A stretch of DNA of 64,000 bases, from NCBI RefSeq assembly GCF_026745355.1, contig NC_079210.1, forward strand, positions 26,898,529 to 26,962,528, given 5' to 3'. The position numbers were made by a program, and so were the translations under genes. Every line of letters begins with the position of its first letter. Position 1 is the first letter of the stretch. Of the stretch, positions 10,601 to 20,962 are shown piece by piece. Source of the DNA: Beta vulgaris subsp. vulgaris. Its lineage: Eukaryota > Streptophyta > Magnoliopsida > Caryophyllales > Amaranthaceae. The notes under the pieces are model-generated. The model did no database searches, was not told where the DNA came from, and saw nothing but the letters and a program-made list of their open reading frames with translations.

Positions 10601-13600
10601 AAATTTTGCTAATGTGGTGATCCTTCCTTATGTAAATCAATGGTTGTGGAAGGTGGGTGAAGCAAATCAACGGTGGTAGATGAGGATCCGTGTTTTTTTT
10701 ATTTGGCCAATCACAAGTCACTACTACTATACTACTACTTCTTGTCTAGGTCTTACAATTTATTAGTTGTTGCAAACCATGAATTAAATTAAATACTTTT
10801 GCTACAAAATTAATTTTACATGGAGATTTAAATGGTGTTTTGAATTATTTAATTAAACTTTTGGCTTACATTAATGAATTGATATTATCTAATAACATAT
10901 TGTTTCATTTCAATTTATATAACCTTAATGAATTCATTGACTTTAAACAATCAAATTATATAGACGGTTGTTATGTTCAATAGAGAATACAGAGTATATC
11001 AAAGTACAAAGTATCTTTAACATAATGAGTCAATGTAAACAGAATACATATTATATCATAATACAAAGTATCTTTAACATAAACGGTCCACATAAATCAT
11101 ATACACCAATTAACTTATCACCTTATATCAATATATAGATCTAATCCAATATCAGTATACATTAGTCTTATGCAATAATAAATTGTTTCAATTTGATTAT
11201 GTGTTTAAATGTATTCACATATATCACATCTAATCGAATAATTAAGTTAATAACAACTTCACTTATCAACTTGTTTTGCTTTATTAATATGTTTTGTATT
11301 TGCAACATATAAAGCTTAATCAAGGTTCATTTTGATAGATCATTGTCGTTTTCATCAGTTACCCTGTAAGCTTACATAATTACATTGATACATTATATAA
11401 TCGAGTATCAACTTGGTTCACTTAAATTAAATATTTGAAATTTAAAATAATTGTAACTTATAAACGATCAACTATATTGGAGTGTTCTTATCTTCATTTA
11501 TGTCATCGTTTCACATTAATACAATATCTAATAACCTTATACTAACTTGTTCAACACTTTTTGTTGTTATATAGTAACCCAATAAGACTAAATAAATCAC
11601 TAACTAACTAAATGGCTAAGTCTCATGACTCTAATAAATAGTCTAATCATTAATCAATATGGAGTATAGACTTATAAATTATGATTGTTAATTGTTAGCT
11701 GGTTTGTGCTCACAAAGAAGTGAAGAACAAAAGTATTTTACCTTGATTATCGAATGTCTAACCTTCAAAGTCAAAACTATAATCCGAATTTGATAAATTA
11801 ATGATTGATCATTATTCATTAATGATTAATCACTTTAAAGTTTAAATCTTTAATGTATATCAACATATGTATTAATGCATGTTTTGACATGTTAATTGAG
11901 TATAAACTTAGTCAATAATATATATGTATTAGCCAATAATATAAGTTAAGTCTTAGTTTAGTTTAGTTACTTTTAGCATTGGTAATATAAGTTTGACATG
12001 TTAATTGTTATAACTTACGATGTTGTAACTTAATAAGTAATCTAAGTACTTACGTATAATACTATTATTATCTTGAAATAAACTAAGGATACTGTTTAAA
12101 TAGATGTTTTGAGTTTCAATATGAATTTAACGTATAGACGATTAACTTAAATAGAGTATTGTTATATAAACCAATCTACTGAGTTACATCATTCTACATT
12201 TGTTGCAACTGAATTAGATGCTTTCGGTTCCAAAATGAACTCAACTTAAAGATGATTAACTTAAGTAGAGTATTGTTATTATCTTGAATTAGCTTATCGA
12301 CTTACATTGATAGACTCATTCCAATAACAACATGTTTCAATTTAAGTAAACGTTTTGAGTTTCAATTACTTTATCGACTTACGTTGATACATTCATCTAA
12401 TCTAACATCCATTGTAATTTCTTTTAGTTTGGCTAAGATACGTGAGTTTCAAATTGTATATAACTAGTTAATGATTAACTTAAATGGAGTATTGTTATCT
12501 TGATTACACTTATCGATTCACATAGATACCTTGAGCTAATTAATCCATAATCAACTTATTTTACATCGATTATAGGCTTTCAATTTTCAAATGCATAGAG
12601 CTTAATAACTAATATAGATATATTAATTCATTGAACTAATACACTAAGAGTAAGACATTAATATAATCAACTTTTTTAGAACGTGTAACTCGTCTTTTGA
12701 GGAAGTTTATAATAATTTATATTGATATGAGATGTCCTTTTTAAACCAAATATGATATGATTTGCATATAATTAAAAATTTGAATATCGACTTACATAAA
12801 TTTGTCTTATTCCAAATCATATATATTAGTAATAAAGTACACTTTTACCGATGCCACTTTCATTCACGTTTTTATGAAGTACAACTGTTTTTTTGAGGCA
12901 ATTGTGGAAGTGCCGACAACACTTATTTGTTGCATTAATTTTTAACCGGACCCGAAAAAACACATGGCCAAAATCGACATGAAGCTCAATTTTTCTAGAC
13001 CAAATACAAGAGTGTGATTAACTTCTACTCGAACCGATGTGATTATCGTCGAAGTTATGTGGTTTTCATCACTGACTGAAATAAACCGAAACGAAACTGA
13101 AAATAACCGCAACAAATTTTAACTTTTATGGATTCAACCGTTGGTTGGTTTAACTGTTTGGTTAAAACTGATTCAAACTGCAATTGAACTGAACTGAAAA
13201 TCAAAAGGAAAAAAAACTAAATTAAACTGAACTGAAAAGTTTGTTAACTGAACTGTTAATTATTTCAACTGATACAAACTGAACTGATATCAACTGAACT
13301 GTTTGGTTATAACCTTAACTGAACTGTTGAACTGAATTGACACCTCCTGATGAGGATGAGTTTTACATTTGTTTTTTTTTAAAAATCGACGAAGGGGTTA
13401 AATGGCAAGGAGGAAGCCGACTTTGGTTATCCTATTCGGCTAAACGCCACTCAATTACTTGCATTTTAAAACCCAAAGCATATTTAATAATAATTTCATA
13501 AAATTAAACAATTACATTACAAACACGACAATATAACTCATACTCCACCTCAAATAAAATAAGATTCTAAACATCATTAACTTAATAAGTATAATCAACC

Positions 13601-13635
13601 TTTAAATAAACATTCTTAAAAATAAGGCTATTACA
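7686..13635. mobile_element. LTR-like sequence (right part), interrupted by element A
   Basis: 7686-8709 and 13347-13635 together resemble the right part of the solo LTR at 59713-62743. Shared features are an ACAACA-rich and GAGAGA-rich stretch with GGGGTTGGGGTTTGGG, then a CCGACTTTGGTT block. The end matches too: TAAATAAACA(T/C)TCTTAAAAA followed by GGCTATTACA. The piece ends at 13635 with TTACA, the same terminus as the solo LTR. The left part is missing because the Tat element occupies it. Short ORFs here are low-complexity and not supported as genes. Confidence 0.6.
8710..13346. mobile_element. DNA element A (MULE-like, same core as element B)
   Basis: Both ends carry arrays of AACTGAACTGAA-type repeats (8745-8995 and 13070-13340). 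The right end closes with TTGACACCTC, the inverse of the left end of element B (GAGGTGTCAA). The left end (AGAGCTGTTAGTTTGG) is a degenerate match to the same terminus. The segment 12090-12385 is collinear with the reverse complement of 38880-39175 in element B. The interior (9000-13060) is AT-rich with no credible ORF, so the element is non-autonomous. I could not find a convincing TSD, so ends are approximate. Confidence 0.6.
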
Positions 13636-14599
13636 ACCACACACTAGTAGAATAAATGCTATTTGCTGCGGTTAAAAAGTGGCCTATTGCTGCGATTTTG
13701 GGCACGCAGCAATTAAGGGGGCAGCAATAGGTATTAATTATATTGCTGCGGTTTTAAAACGCAGCAATATCTAACAATATTGCTGCGGTTTTTAGGCCAA
13801 ACCGCAGTAATATAATAATTTTTTATCTGGTTAACACGTAATATTGCTGTGGTTTTTAGGGCAAACCGCAGCAATATACGCTATTTTATAATAAATAAAT
13901 AACATATTGCTGCGGTTTTTACCGAAAAACCGCAGCAATATGTACAGGTATAGGTAAATTTTTTTTTTCCTTTTTTGCATTTTGCAATTAAATTTGAAAA
14001 TGAAAAAATCCTATTAGAAAAAACAACTTAATTTCGCATTGTCTCCGAGTATTTCGCATAGCAGGCGCATAACATTGACAGCTTAGTTATAATGACTAAT
14101 TACTAAAAATATATTAAAAAAATAAGAAACTGAAAAATAAAAAAATCTTAAAACAAAAAATCTACAGATCTAAAATAACAAAAAAAAAAAAAAGAAAAAA
14201 AAAAGGAAAAAAAAAGAACCAAAAAAACAAGTGTTAAACTTGTTATGAACAACACTATGAAATCTAAAGAACAAGAGTTATGAAACCCTAAGAAACAAAA
14301 AAAACAAGTCTTGAAATTATAAAAATCAAACAAATCCTAAAACAAAATCTACAGATCTAAATTATACAACCTAATGAACAGAAATTCGAAATATGAACAC
14401 AAAAATCTACATATCTGAAAAAACAAAAATAACGAAAAAAAAGGAAAAAAAAGCAGACTAATTTCGCGACGGCCTTGACAGTGACGAAGAAGATTGGAGC
14501 CACGAGCGAACGAACCCGAGTGAGATCTGAATCGAGCACCGGTGTTGCGACGACCGATATTGGATCACGAGTGCAAACGACGACCGTAGGGAGGAACGA

Positions 14600-16106
14600 A
14601 CACCAAAGCCCTCGACGCAAATGACTCGGAAACGGCAATTTGCGTCGGATGTGAGGCGCCTATTTGCGTCAGACTATGGTGCGACGCCAAAGCCCTCGAC
14701 GCAAATGACTCGGAAACGATCTGCGTCGTATGCGGAAACGACGCAAATGGTTCAACTATTTGCGTCGCACCTTTATACGGTACGACGCAAGTGCATCTTG
14801 CCAGCCCAACACATAGCTTAATGTGCATCGCACATTGCCTCTGGTGCGACGCAGATGACTAATTTGCTTCGCATCTAGGGCTACGTGCGACGCAAATTGC
14901 AATTTTTTTTTTAAAAAAATTAATTTTATGAACCTGTAGTTTAAACGCCTACTGCTGGTCGAATTTTTTTAAAAATCAGATTTCCAAAATACTAACAATT
15001 ACAGCAATTAACGCAAAAATATCCATCCTTGTACCAAAAAATGAACAATACTAATAATTTTAATCATTGTATTTTATATCATCATAACAAAACAAAAAGT
15101 GGAGGAAATTTATGATGATCTTAGATAGTGAAATTGACAAAAACAACTAAACATGTAGATCTACAAATCCAAAACAGAATAGATTAAAGGAAGGTTTAGA
15201 TCTGCACCTCATCCCAAAAAAAATTTAATAAGAATTACAATTCTCTAAAACAACAAACAAATCCCTCAAAAACTTTTCAAATACAACAAAAGAAACTCTG
15301 GAAAACCCTAAATATCTATCATTAGCACTAATTACCATCGAATAATTTCGTCGAAGGTTAAGATCTAGTTTAACTTGCGCTGAGTTCTTGCTCTTCTTCA
15401 ATTTGTTGTCCTTCAAATTGCGATTTGTTCTTCTTCAATTTCCCTTCAACAGCAACAATAGCGGCGACGAGGAGAGAGAAAGAGAGTTTTTGACCACCGT
15501 GATGTGCGTGAGAGAAGGAGCGGCGCGTTTTAGAAATTTGACAACAACAACAATAGCAGCAGACGGAGGGTTAAAGTTTTTGACCACCGTGATGTGCGTG
15601 AGAGAAGGAGCGGCGTGAAGTAGATGAATGGGTTAAAGTTTTTGACCACCGTGATGTGCGTGAGAGAAGGAGCGGCGGTTAAGAGAGGGTTTGAGAGAGA
15701 GAAATTTTAGGGTTTGAGAGGGAGACGCTGGTTGAGCGGGACGAAATGAGAGAGAAAGAGGGACGCGTTTTAGAAATAGGGTTTGAGAAATGTTAAGCGT
15801 TAGTTATATGCTTAACATTTAGAAGTGATGTACGTCGCATGCTCCATAGGTGCGACGCACATTGCTCTAAAAATCTCTCCAGCAGGTACGCGGTATATGC
15901 GTCACACTCTCCTCACATGCAACGCACATTGTTAATTTGCGTCACATGTCAGGAGGGTGCGACGCATATACCGCACACCTGCTGGAGAGATTTTTGTGAT
16001 TTGCGTCGCAGAACTTCCCACATGCGACGCAAATCCTAACTGTGCATCGTTTCCGTTTCTGTGCGACGCAAATGAGGGGATGCAAATCATCCTTTTTCTA
16101 CTAGTG
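14600..16106. mobile_element. One-ended fragment of another CACTA family inside CACTA 3
   Basis: The motif TGCGACGCAAAT and variants occur many times at 14600-14900 and 15830-16080, and the right side ends with CTTTTTCTACTAGTG at 16106. This is a CACTA right terminus with a different subterminal motif from the host element. No matching CACTAGTAGAAAAAGG is visible to the left, so the left end is lost or rearranged. Confidence 0.6.
15484..15678. repeat. Three direct copies of a ~41-bp unit
   Basis: TTTTTGACCACCGTGATGTG and the following GCGTGAGAGAAGGAGCGGCG occur three times, starting about 15486, 15578 and 15637, with spacers of unequal length. The copies are nearly identical, so the duplication is recent. 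Confidence 0.85.
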
Positions 16107-16786
16107 TTATTAATAGAGAGGATGCGAAGCGAAGCGAACGAGTGACGAAGCGAAGAGCCAGTGTTGCGACGACCGGTGTTGGATCAGAGAGTGAGGAACG
16201 AGTGACGAAGCTTGCCGGAGAATAATGACGACCGGTGTTGGATCAGAGAGATGAGAAAATAGAGGAGTGAGAGAGGTTGAGAGCAAAGTGAGAGAGAGAG
16301 GGGTTGAAGAGAGAGGCGGTTTCGAGAGCAGAGTGAGAGAGAGGGGGTTGAAGAGAGAGGCGTGTGCTGAGAAAAAAAACCTAAGTGATAAAAGCACGTC
16401 TTTTATACTGGTTTATAATATTTTTAAATGATATTGATGCGGTTCTTTCAAAGAACCGCAGCAATATATTAAAATATTATTTTATAATATTGCTGCGGTT
16501 TTTAACCAAAACCACAGCAATATTTCGGTCAAAAAGTCAACTTTTTTTCAAAAATTTTCATGTTGATACCATATTGTTGCGGTTTTAGGCCAAAACCGCA
16601 GCAATATATTTATTTTATATTTATCTTTTCTTTTCACATGCTATATTGCTGCGTATGAGTAAAATCGCAGCAACACCACCGCAACAAATATCATTTATTC
16701 TACTAGTGACACTGAATTTCTCTTTGATTTCTAGCTTATCCTTCATTGGGGTTCAGGTGCCATTAGGGGAGTCATAGTCATTTAAC

Positions 16787-17351
16787 ATGACAAGAAATTT
16801 GATTGGCCTAGTTGCAGACAATTTCCCTCTAAGCGCGTCAAATGCTTCACGGTCATTGGTGGCCAAGGGACTTGCTATGCCAGGCCCTTTTGAGGAGCAG
16901 AAGGTGCGTATTATGCTATGGCTGGTTATCTGTGGCGTGTTGCGTACTAACAGGGGATCTTATGTTTTGACGAATTACTTGATACCCCTTGAGCATCTGT
17001 CTGAGGTGTCGACCATTGATTGTGCTAAGTTATGCTATTATAGCCTTCTGTCTTGTCTGCGTACTACTTGTAGGCGATTGAGGGATGGTGACCTCGTCTC
17101 CCTCTTCAGTCCGTGGAGACTCTTCAAGGTACGATCTGATACGCTGCCTGTCTTTTATTTGCTATCCTGGCTGGGCCTGATGTGATTTTTTGTTGCAGAT
17201 CTAGTTTTGTGACCACTTTCCGGGATTGGCCCCGCAAAGGATTTTTTATCGCTCTTTTCCTACCGGCCTTTCCCTGGCGCAGTGTAGGAGGACGCGATAT
17301 GGTGCTGTGGAGAGTGTTTAGAAGGCCATGCAGCGAGCTAAGGATGATAAG
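16787..17351 (+). pseudogene. Plant mobile domain (PMD) gene relic, exons 1-2
   Basis: The first exon (16787-17129) reads IMLWLVICGVLRTNRGSYVL and then LEHLSEVSTIDCAKLCYYSL. This resembles the core of PMD/MAIN-like proteins, where a Trp-containing helix follows a loop. It is followed by a donor (AAG/GTACGA) and, after an intron, an acceptor (TTGCAG at 17193-17198). The second exon has CDHFPGLAPQ, the PMD signature HFP.LAP, and contains two stops. The next donor is at 17352. PMD proteins are either silencing factors such as MAIN or parts of transposable elements. The stops here suggest a dead copy. Confidence 0.5.
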
Positions 17352-18289
17352 GTAATTGTAATGAATCACCTTCACTCTTCCATGCATGTAGCAAATTTTA
17401 ACTTTTCTATGTTCTACAGGTTTTTTTTATCCTTGGGTGTCGTTTCCAGATGTACGTGACTAGGCTTATAGAGCTTGCCTTCTGACCTGTGAGAGGGTCA
17501 ATCTCTATGGGGATGGGCACCCTGTGTGGTACTTGGGCGAGTGGGTGACTATGACCCCCCAGTTACTATGATGGGCATGGATGCTCTTGTTCGGGCTGTT
17601 GAGGGAGGGGCGGTTCTTTGGGCGAGCTATCATGACTTTGTTTTTCACGATCGTGATTACAAAACTAGCCTTCTACCACGCTTGGCTCTTCCTGTCTAGT
17701 TTAACGCAGCATGGACTTTGACTTTGTTTATTCTTGGTCATTTTGACATGATCAAAGTATTTACTATTATTGTTTTCTATTGTTAGGAAGCTAATGCGGC
17801 CTATTTCTCATTTGTTCCAGATATGAAGTTTTGGGACGTTGGAATTTCGGGGCCCCTTGAGGAGATGATTGAAGTTGCCCGAGAGGCGGAGCAGCACCCC
17901 GTCCGTGCTATACCAGCATATGTGAGCTCGTTAAGTGTTGAAAGTCAGGAACATTCATTTATTGATTGTGTTTGTGGTGACTCATGTATTGTTTATTTTC
18001 AAGTTTCTCGAAAGAGTGTCGTCCAGATTCTCTTAGTGGTTGACTCGCTGAAGCATGGGATGACGAAGCTAAAGAGGAGCATGTCTTGTCATCGTAACGA
18101 CGCGCGTAGATAGGTAGACCGATGTGCTTCTGTTTTCACTTGTTGTACTTGTTTTGCTAATGCTTTGTGACATTTTGCGCAACCTCGTCCTTGCGAGAGT
18201 GGGCCTCATCCCGAGGTGAGATATTTACTTAGTCCAGGGTTTTGACACATACTCCTCGAGAGTCGACATCTCAAGGTCCCCCCGCTGGG
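17352..18289 (+). other. Probable further introns and degraded exons of the PMD relic
   Basis: A segment at 17823-18113 is open (FWDVGISGPLEEMIEVAREA) and may be a later exon. The rest is broken by stops. I cannot assign a domain. Confidence 0.3.
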
Positions 18290-18526
18290 CTCATTTTTCG
18301 GGCAGTTTAGCATGGAGGGTATGGACTTTAAGGGAGGTGTTGGGTTTGATCCATACCCTCGACGTTCTTCGATGTGGATGCAGCAGATGGAGATGCAATA
18401 GATGTTGCAGATGCAACAACAGATGTTTCGAGTGCAGCAGATGCCTCCCATGTGGCAGATGCCACCTATGCCATCTTTTATGCAGCCTGGGATAGGTTAC
18501 CATATGGGTGAGTTAAGCAGTGTCTA
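18290..18526 (+). pseudogene. Met/Gln-rich tail exon of PMD relic
   Basis: The plus strand reads a Gly/Phe/Asp-rich lead followed by a tract rich in Gln and Met (MWMQQMEMQ, stop, MLQMQQQMFRVQQMPPMWQM) and then MPSFMQPGIGYHMGELSSV. One in-frame TAG breaks it. Such Q/M tails are often seen at the end of PMD-type proteins. Confidence 0.4.
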
Positions 18527-19274
18527 GGTCAAGGAGCCGAAGGATTCCTCTTCGAGGGGACATGATTTGCCCTCTTTTCAGATTTATGTGTTGTTGTGTT
18601 CTTGCACTTTCCAAACTGTCATTTCATTGATGTTACCTGTATATGTTGTTTATGGAATTTTTCTAGCAATGCGACTCCAATCCTAAAATGCAACCTATAG
18701 ATGCATAACAATATTTTCAATGCGTCTGATTCGAATGAAGTATGTTTTTGTTTTTTTTTAAGTTTCAATGGAGTGTAGCCGACCTTCTCCCAACAAAAAG
18801 GAAAAGAGAAGGACTGAGAAAAAAAAGGGTGGGGGGGCCGGTTTTAAATGAACCAAAATGGGATAATGGTCCAAATCATGTGATATGCATCCTAATCTGA
18901 GTCAATGTGTACGAGGTTATCTGCATGCGTGGCGCATCCCTTTTGCGCGTGGCGCAAACCCTTGTGCCTGACGCAATATCTTGCGTCTGGCGTACTATTT
19001 GGCGCTAAGCGCAGGTTTAGCATATGACGTGTTTTACATATGTTGTGCTGTTCTCGAATCCAATTAGGGTTGGGACGTGAAGTTATTATAAATAGAGGAT
19101 TACGTGTGCTATTTCAGTATTACGACTTCAACATTGTTTCACTCCGCATTTTTCTTTAAAACTTCCCTGCGAATATTTAACTGTTCTCTATAGCGTTAGA
19201 ATAATTGTTGAGTGGATGGTTATATGCGTTGACTAATGTGAAGAAACATAATTTGGAAAAAACGACACTTCTAT
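18527..19274. other. Spacer with GC-rich GTGGCGCAAA tract and TATA-like site
   Basis: 18925-19020 contains repeated GCGC/TGGCGCA words similar to 37255-37380. TTATAAATAGAGG near 19086-19098 resembles a TATA box placed upstream of the open frame at 19275. No ORF is supported. Confidence 0.35.
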
Positions 19275-19733
19275 GTGCTGGCATCCCTCAGGTTTGTACA
19301 ACTATACTACAATTTCCTTTATGCAACTATGAACGTTTGGGATGCTAATCACCATTGCTTTTGTTTTGGGAATCATGAGCTAACTATTTCGCCTGAGGAA
19401 TTTGATGCTATAATAGACTGGCCTCATAGTCAACTACCATGTGTCCCTAGTTTAGATGATTATATTTTTAGGGATTTTGAGCGATACATGGATCTGAAAG
19501 ATGAACTGCTGTCGGAGATAGTGTGTGGGAGGCGGGTGAATTTAACCAGGCTGGCAGCAATATATAGTCCTATTACTGATAGGTCTAGGCAGTCATATCG
19601 TATGCAGTCGTTGGTATTTTGCTTGCTTAGTCGTTTCCTATTTATGAACGGGGACAATGGTGTTGGCTTCTTTTCCCTGATTACTATAGAAGAGCAACTG
19701 GAGGTAGGCGTACACCCATGCCACTCTGCGTAG
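19275..19733 (+). pseudogene. PMD/DUF7745-like N-terminal fragment
   Basis: The open frame includes WDANHHCFCFGNHELTISPE followed by EFDAIIDWP. This pattern (Trp-Asp, then F.FG..ELT...EE, then a short Leu/Ile-Pro end) is the start of plant mobile domain or DUF7745-like proteins from plant mobile elements. It stops at 19733 without the rest of the domain. It may be a second member of the relic family at 16787. The function is not inferred. Confidence 0.45.
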
Positions 19734-20159
19734 CGAAGTTGATCACTAGTTAGGATGCTGTGAAGAAGAACCCGAAAGGGCAATTTTCAGGTAGCCCTTT
19801 ACTATTGCAAATAAAAATATGTTGCTCTTTTATTTTAGTCATGAACTAAGGAATATTATTTTTTATTTTTATGCGGAGAATGAATAATGAAATTATGATA
19901 TTACATCCTTGTAAAAAAATAAAATAAAACGAAACAATAGATCTAAGATAATTAACACTCGTCGCTTGCGGCGAAGTGCGGCGAGCGCGTGTAAGCATGT
20001 ATTTTTCATTCCTTTAATGCCTACACGCAGTGTGAGCGCCTTTATTTGACTACCACATTGTTAAGGTTTTATTTGAAATTTGTTTTGATGTTGCCAACAA
20101 TTATTTAAAGGAAGAATTAGGAACTCACCTCTCCCGCGACTGTTACTGCTTAAGGTACT
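19734..20159. other. Repeat-derived spacer with an inverted segment
   Basis: 19812-19895 is similar to the reverse complement of 37495-37567, while 20010-20110 matches 37600-37660 and 58590-58690 in direct orientation. The two matching blocks therefore changed relative orientation. No gene. Confidence 0.55.
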
Positions 20160-20164
20160 ACGTC

Positions 20165-20749
20165 TAAGATCTTCTGTAACAGTTGTGGTATAGTTGGACA
20201 TTGGTCACAAGAGTGTCGGAGTTCGCTCAAAAAGTTAATGCCTTCCAGTCATTTCAGCCGAACAACCCATACTCCAACACATATAATCCGGGATTAAGAA
20301 ATCATTCTAATTTGTCATACAAGAGCACTAATGTTCTAAATCCTTCTGCACCACAACCACATGCACAACCATTGAACCAGAGATTACCAACAACCTTCTC
20401 AGCAACCCCCGGGTTTTCTAGACCACCTTTCAATACATCTCCACAAGCACCTCCTGCCGATCCCATGATGGTTGAGATGAGGAATATGATACCGCAGATG
20501 CAAAAAGACAGACAAAATGACAAAGCACAGATTGAGTCAGTTCTAGCTCACAGCAAGATGTTGAAGAACCAGTTAGCACAGTTGGCTACTTCGAACTCTA
20601 CTCGACAGCAAGGTGCTCTACTAGCACAATCTTTCCAGCCAACAGATTCGGCAAACACCATCACCCTCCGCAGTGGTTCTCATTATAATGGACCACCCAT
20701 GCCTACTGATGATACTATAAGTGTTAATAACGATGGGCAACGGGTCTAA
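20165..20749 (+). pseudogene. Athila gag C-terminal fragment
   Basis: A zinc knuckle, CNSCGIVGHWSQEC, is readable at about 20177-20218, one frame off from the following open frame. That frame is rich in Pro, Asn and Ser, then has a helical stretch (AHSKMLKNQLAQLATSNSTR) and ends with TITLRSGSHYNGPP, the conserved TLRSG motif at the gag end of Athila elements. The TAA at 20747 precedes the protease region by about 200 bp. The capsid domain is lost. Confidence 0.75.
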
Positions 20750-20962
20750 GATGAACCAGAAACTGACAAGGAGAACTCTAAGCAAGTGACTGAACATAGA
20801 GAAACAAATGAGGCCAAACAACATGCTATTGAGGTTCCTCCTATCAAACTTCCTTTTCCAAATCGTCAACTTAAGAGTAAGCTAGACCAACAATTTGGTA
20901 AGTTTTTGGAAGTCGTCAAGAATCTTCAAGTAACTGTTCCTTTTACCTAACTAATTACTCAA

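Larger units (their letters stand above)
13642..16708. mobile_element. CACTA transposon 3, non-autonomous
   Basis: Terminal inverted repeats are CACTAGTAGAATAAATG at the left and its reverse complement (with one or two changes) at the right. A 3-bp TSD, ACA, lies at 13639-13641 and 16709-16711. Subterminal regions carry inverted copies of ATATTGCTGCGGTTTT at 13665-13945 and 16430-16680, the kind of array that binds CACTA transposase. No transposase ORF is visible. The middle holds a piece of a different CACTA family and short tandem repeats. It inserted six bases after the LTR end at 13635. Confidence 0.92.
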
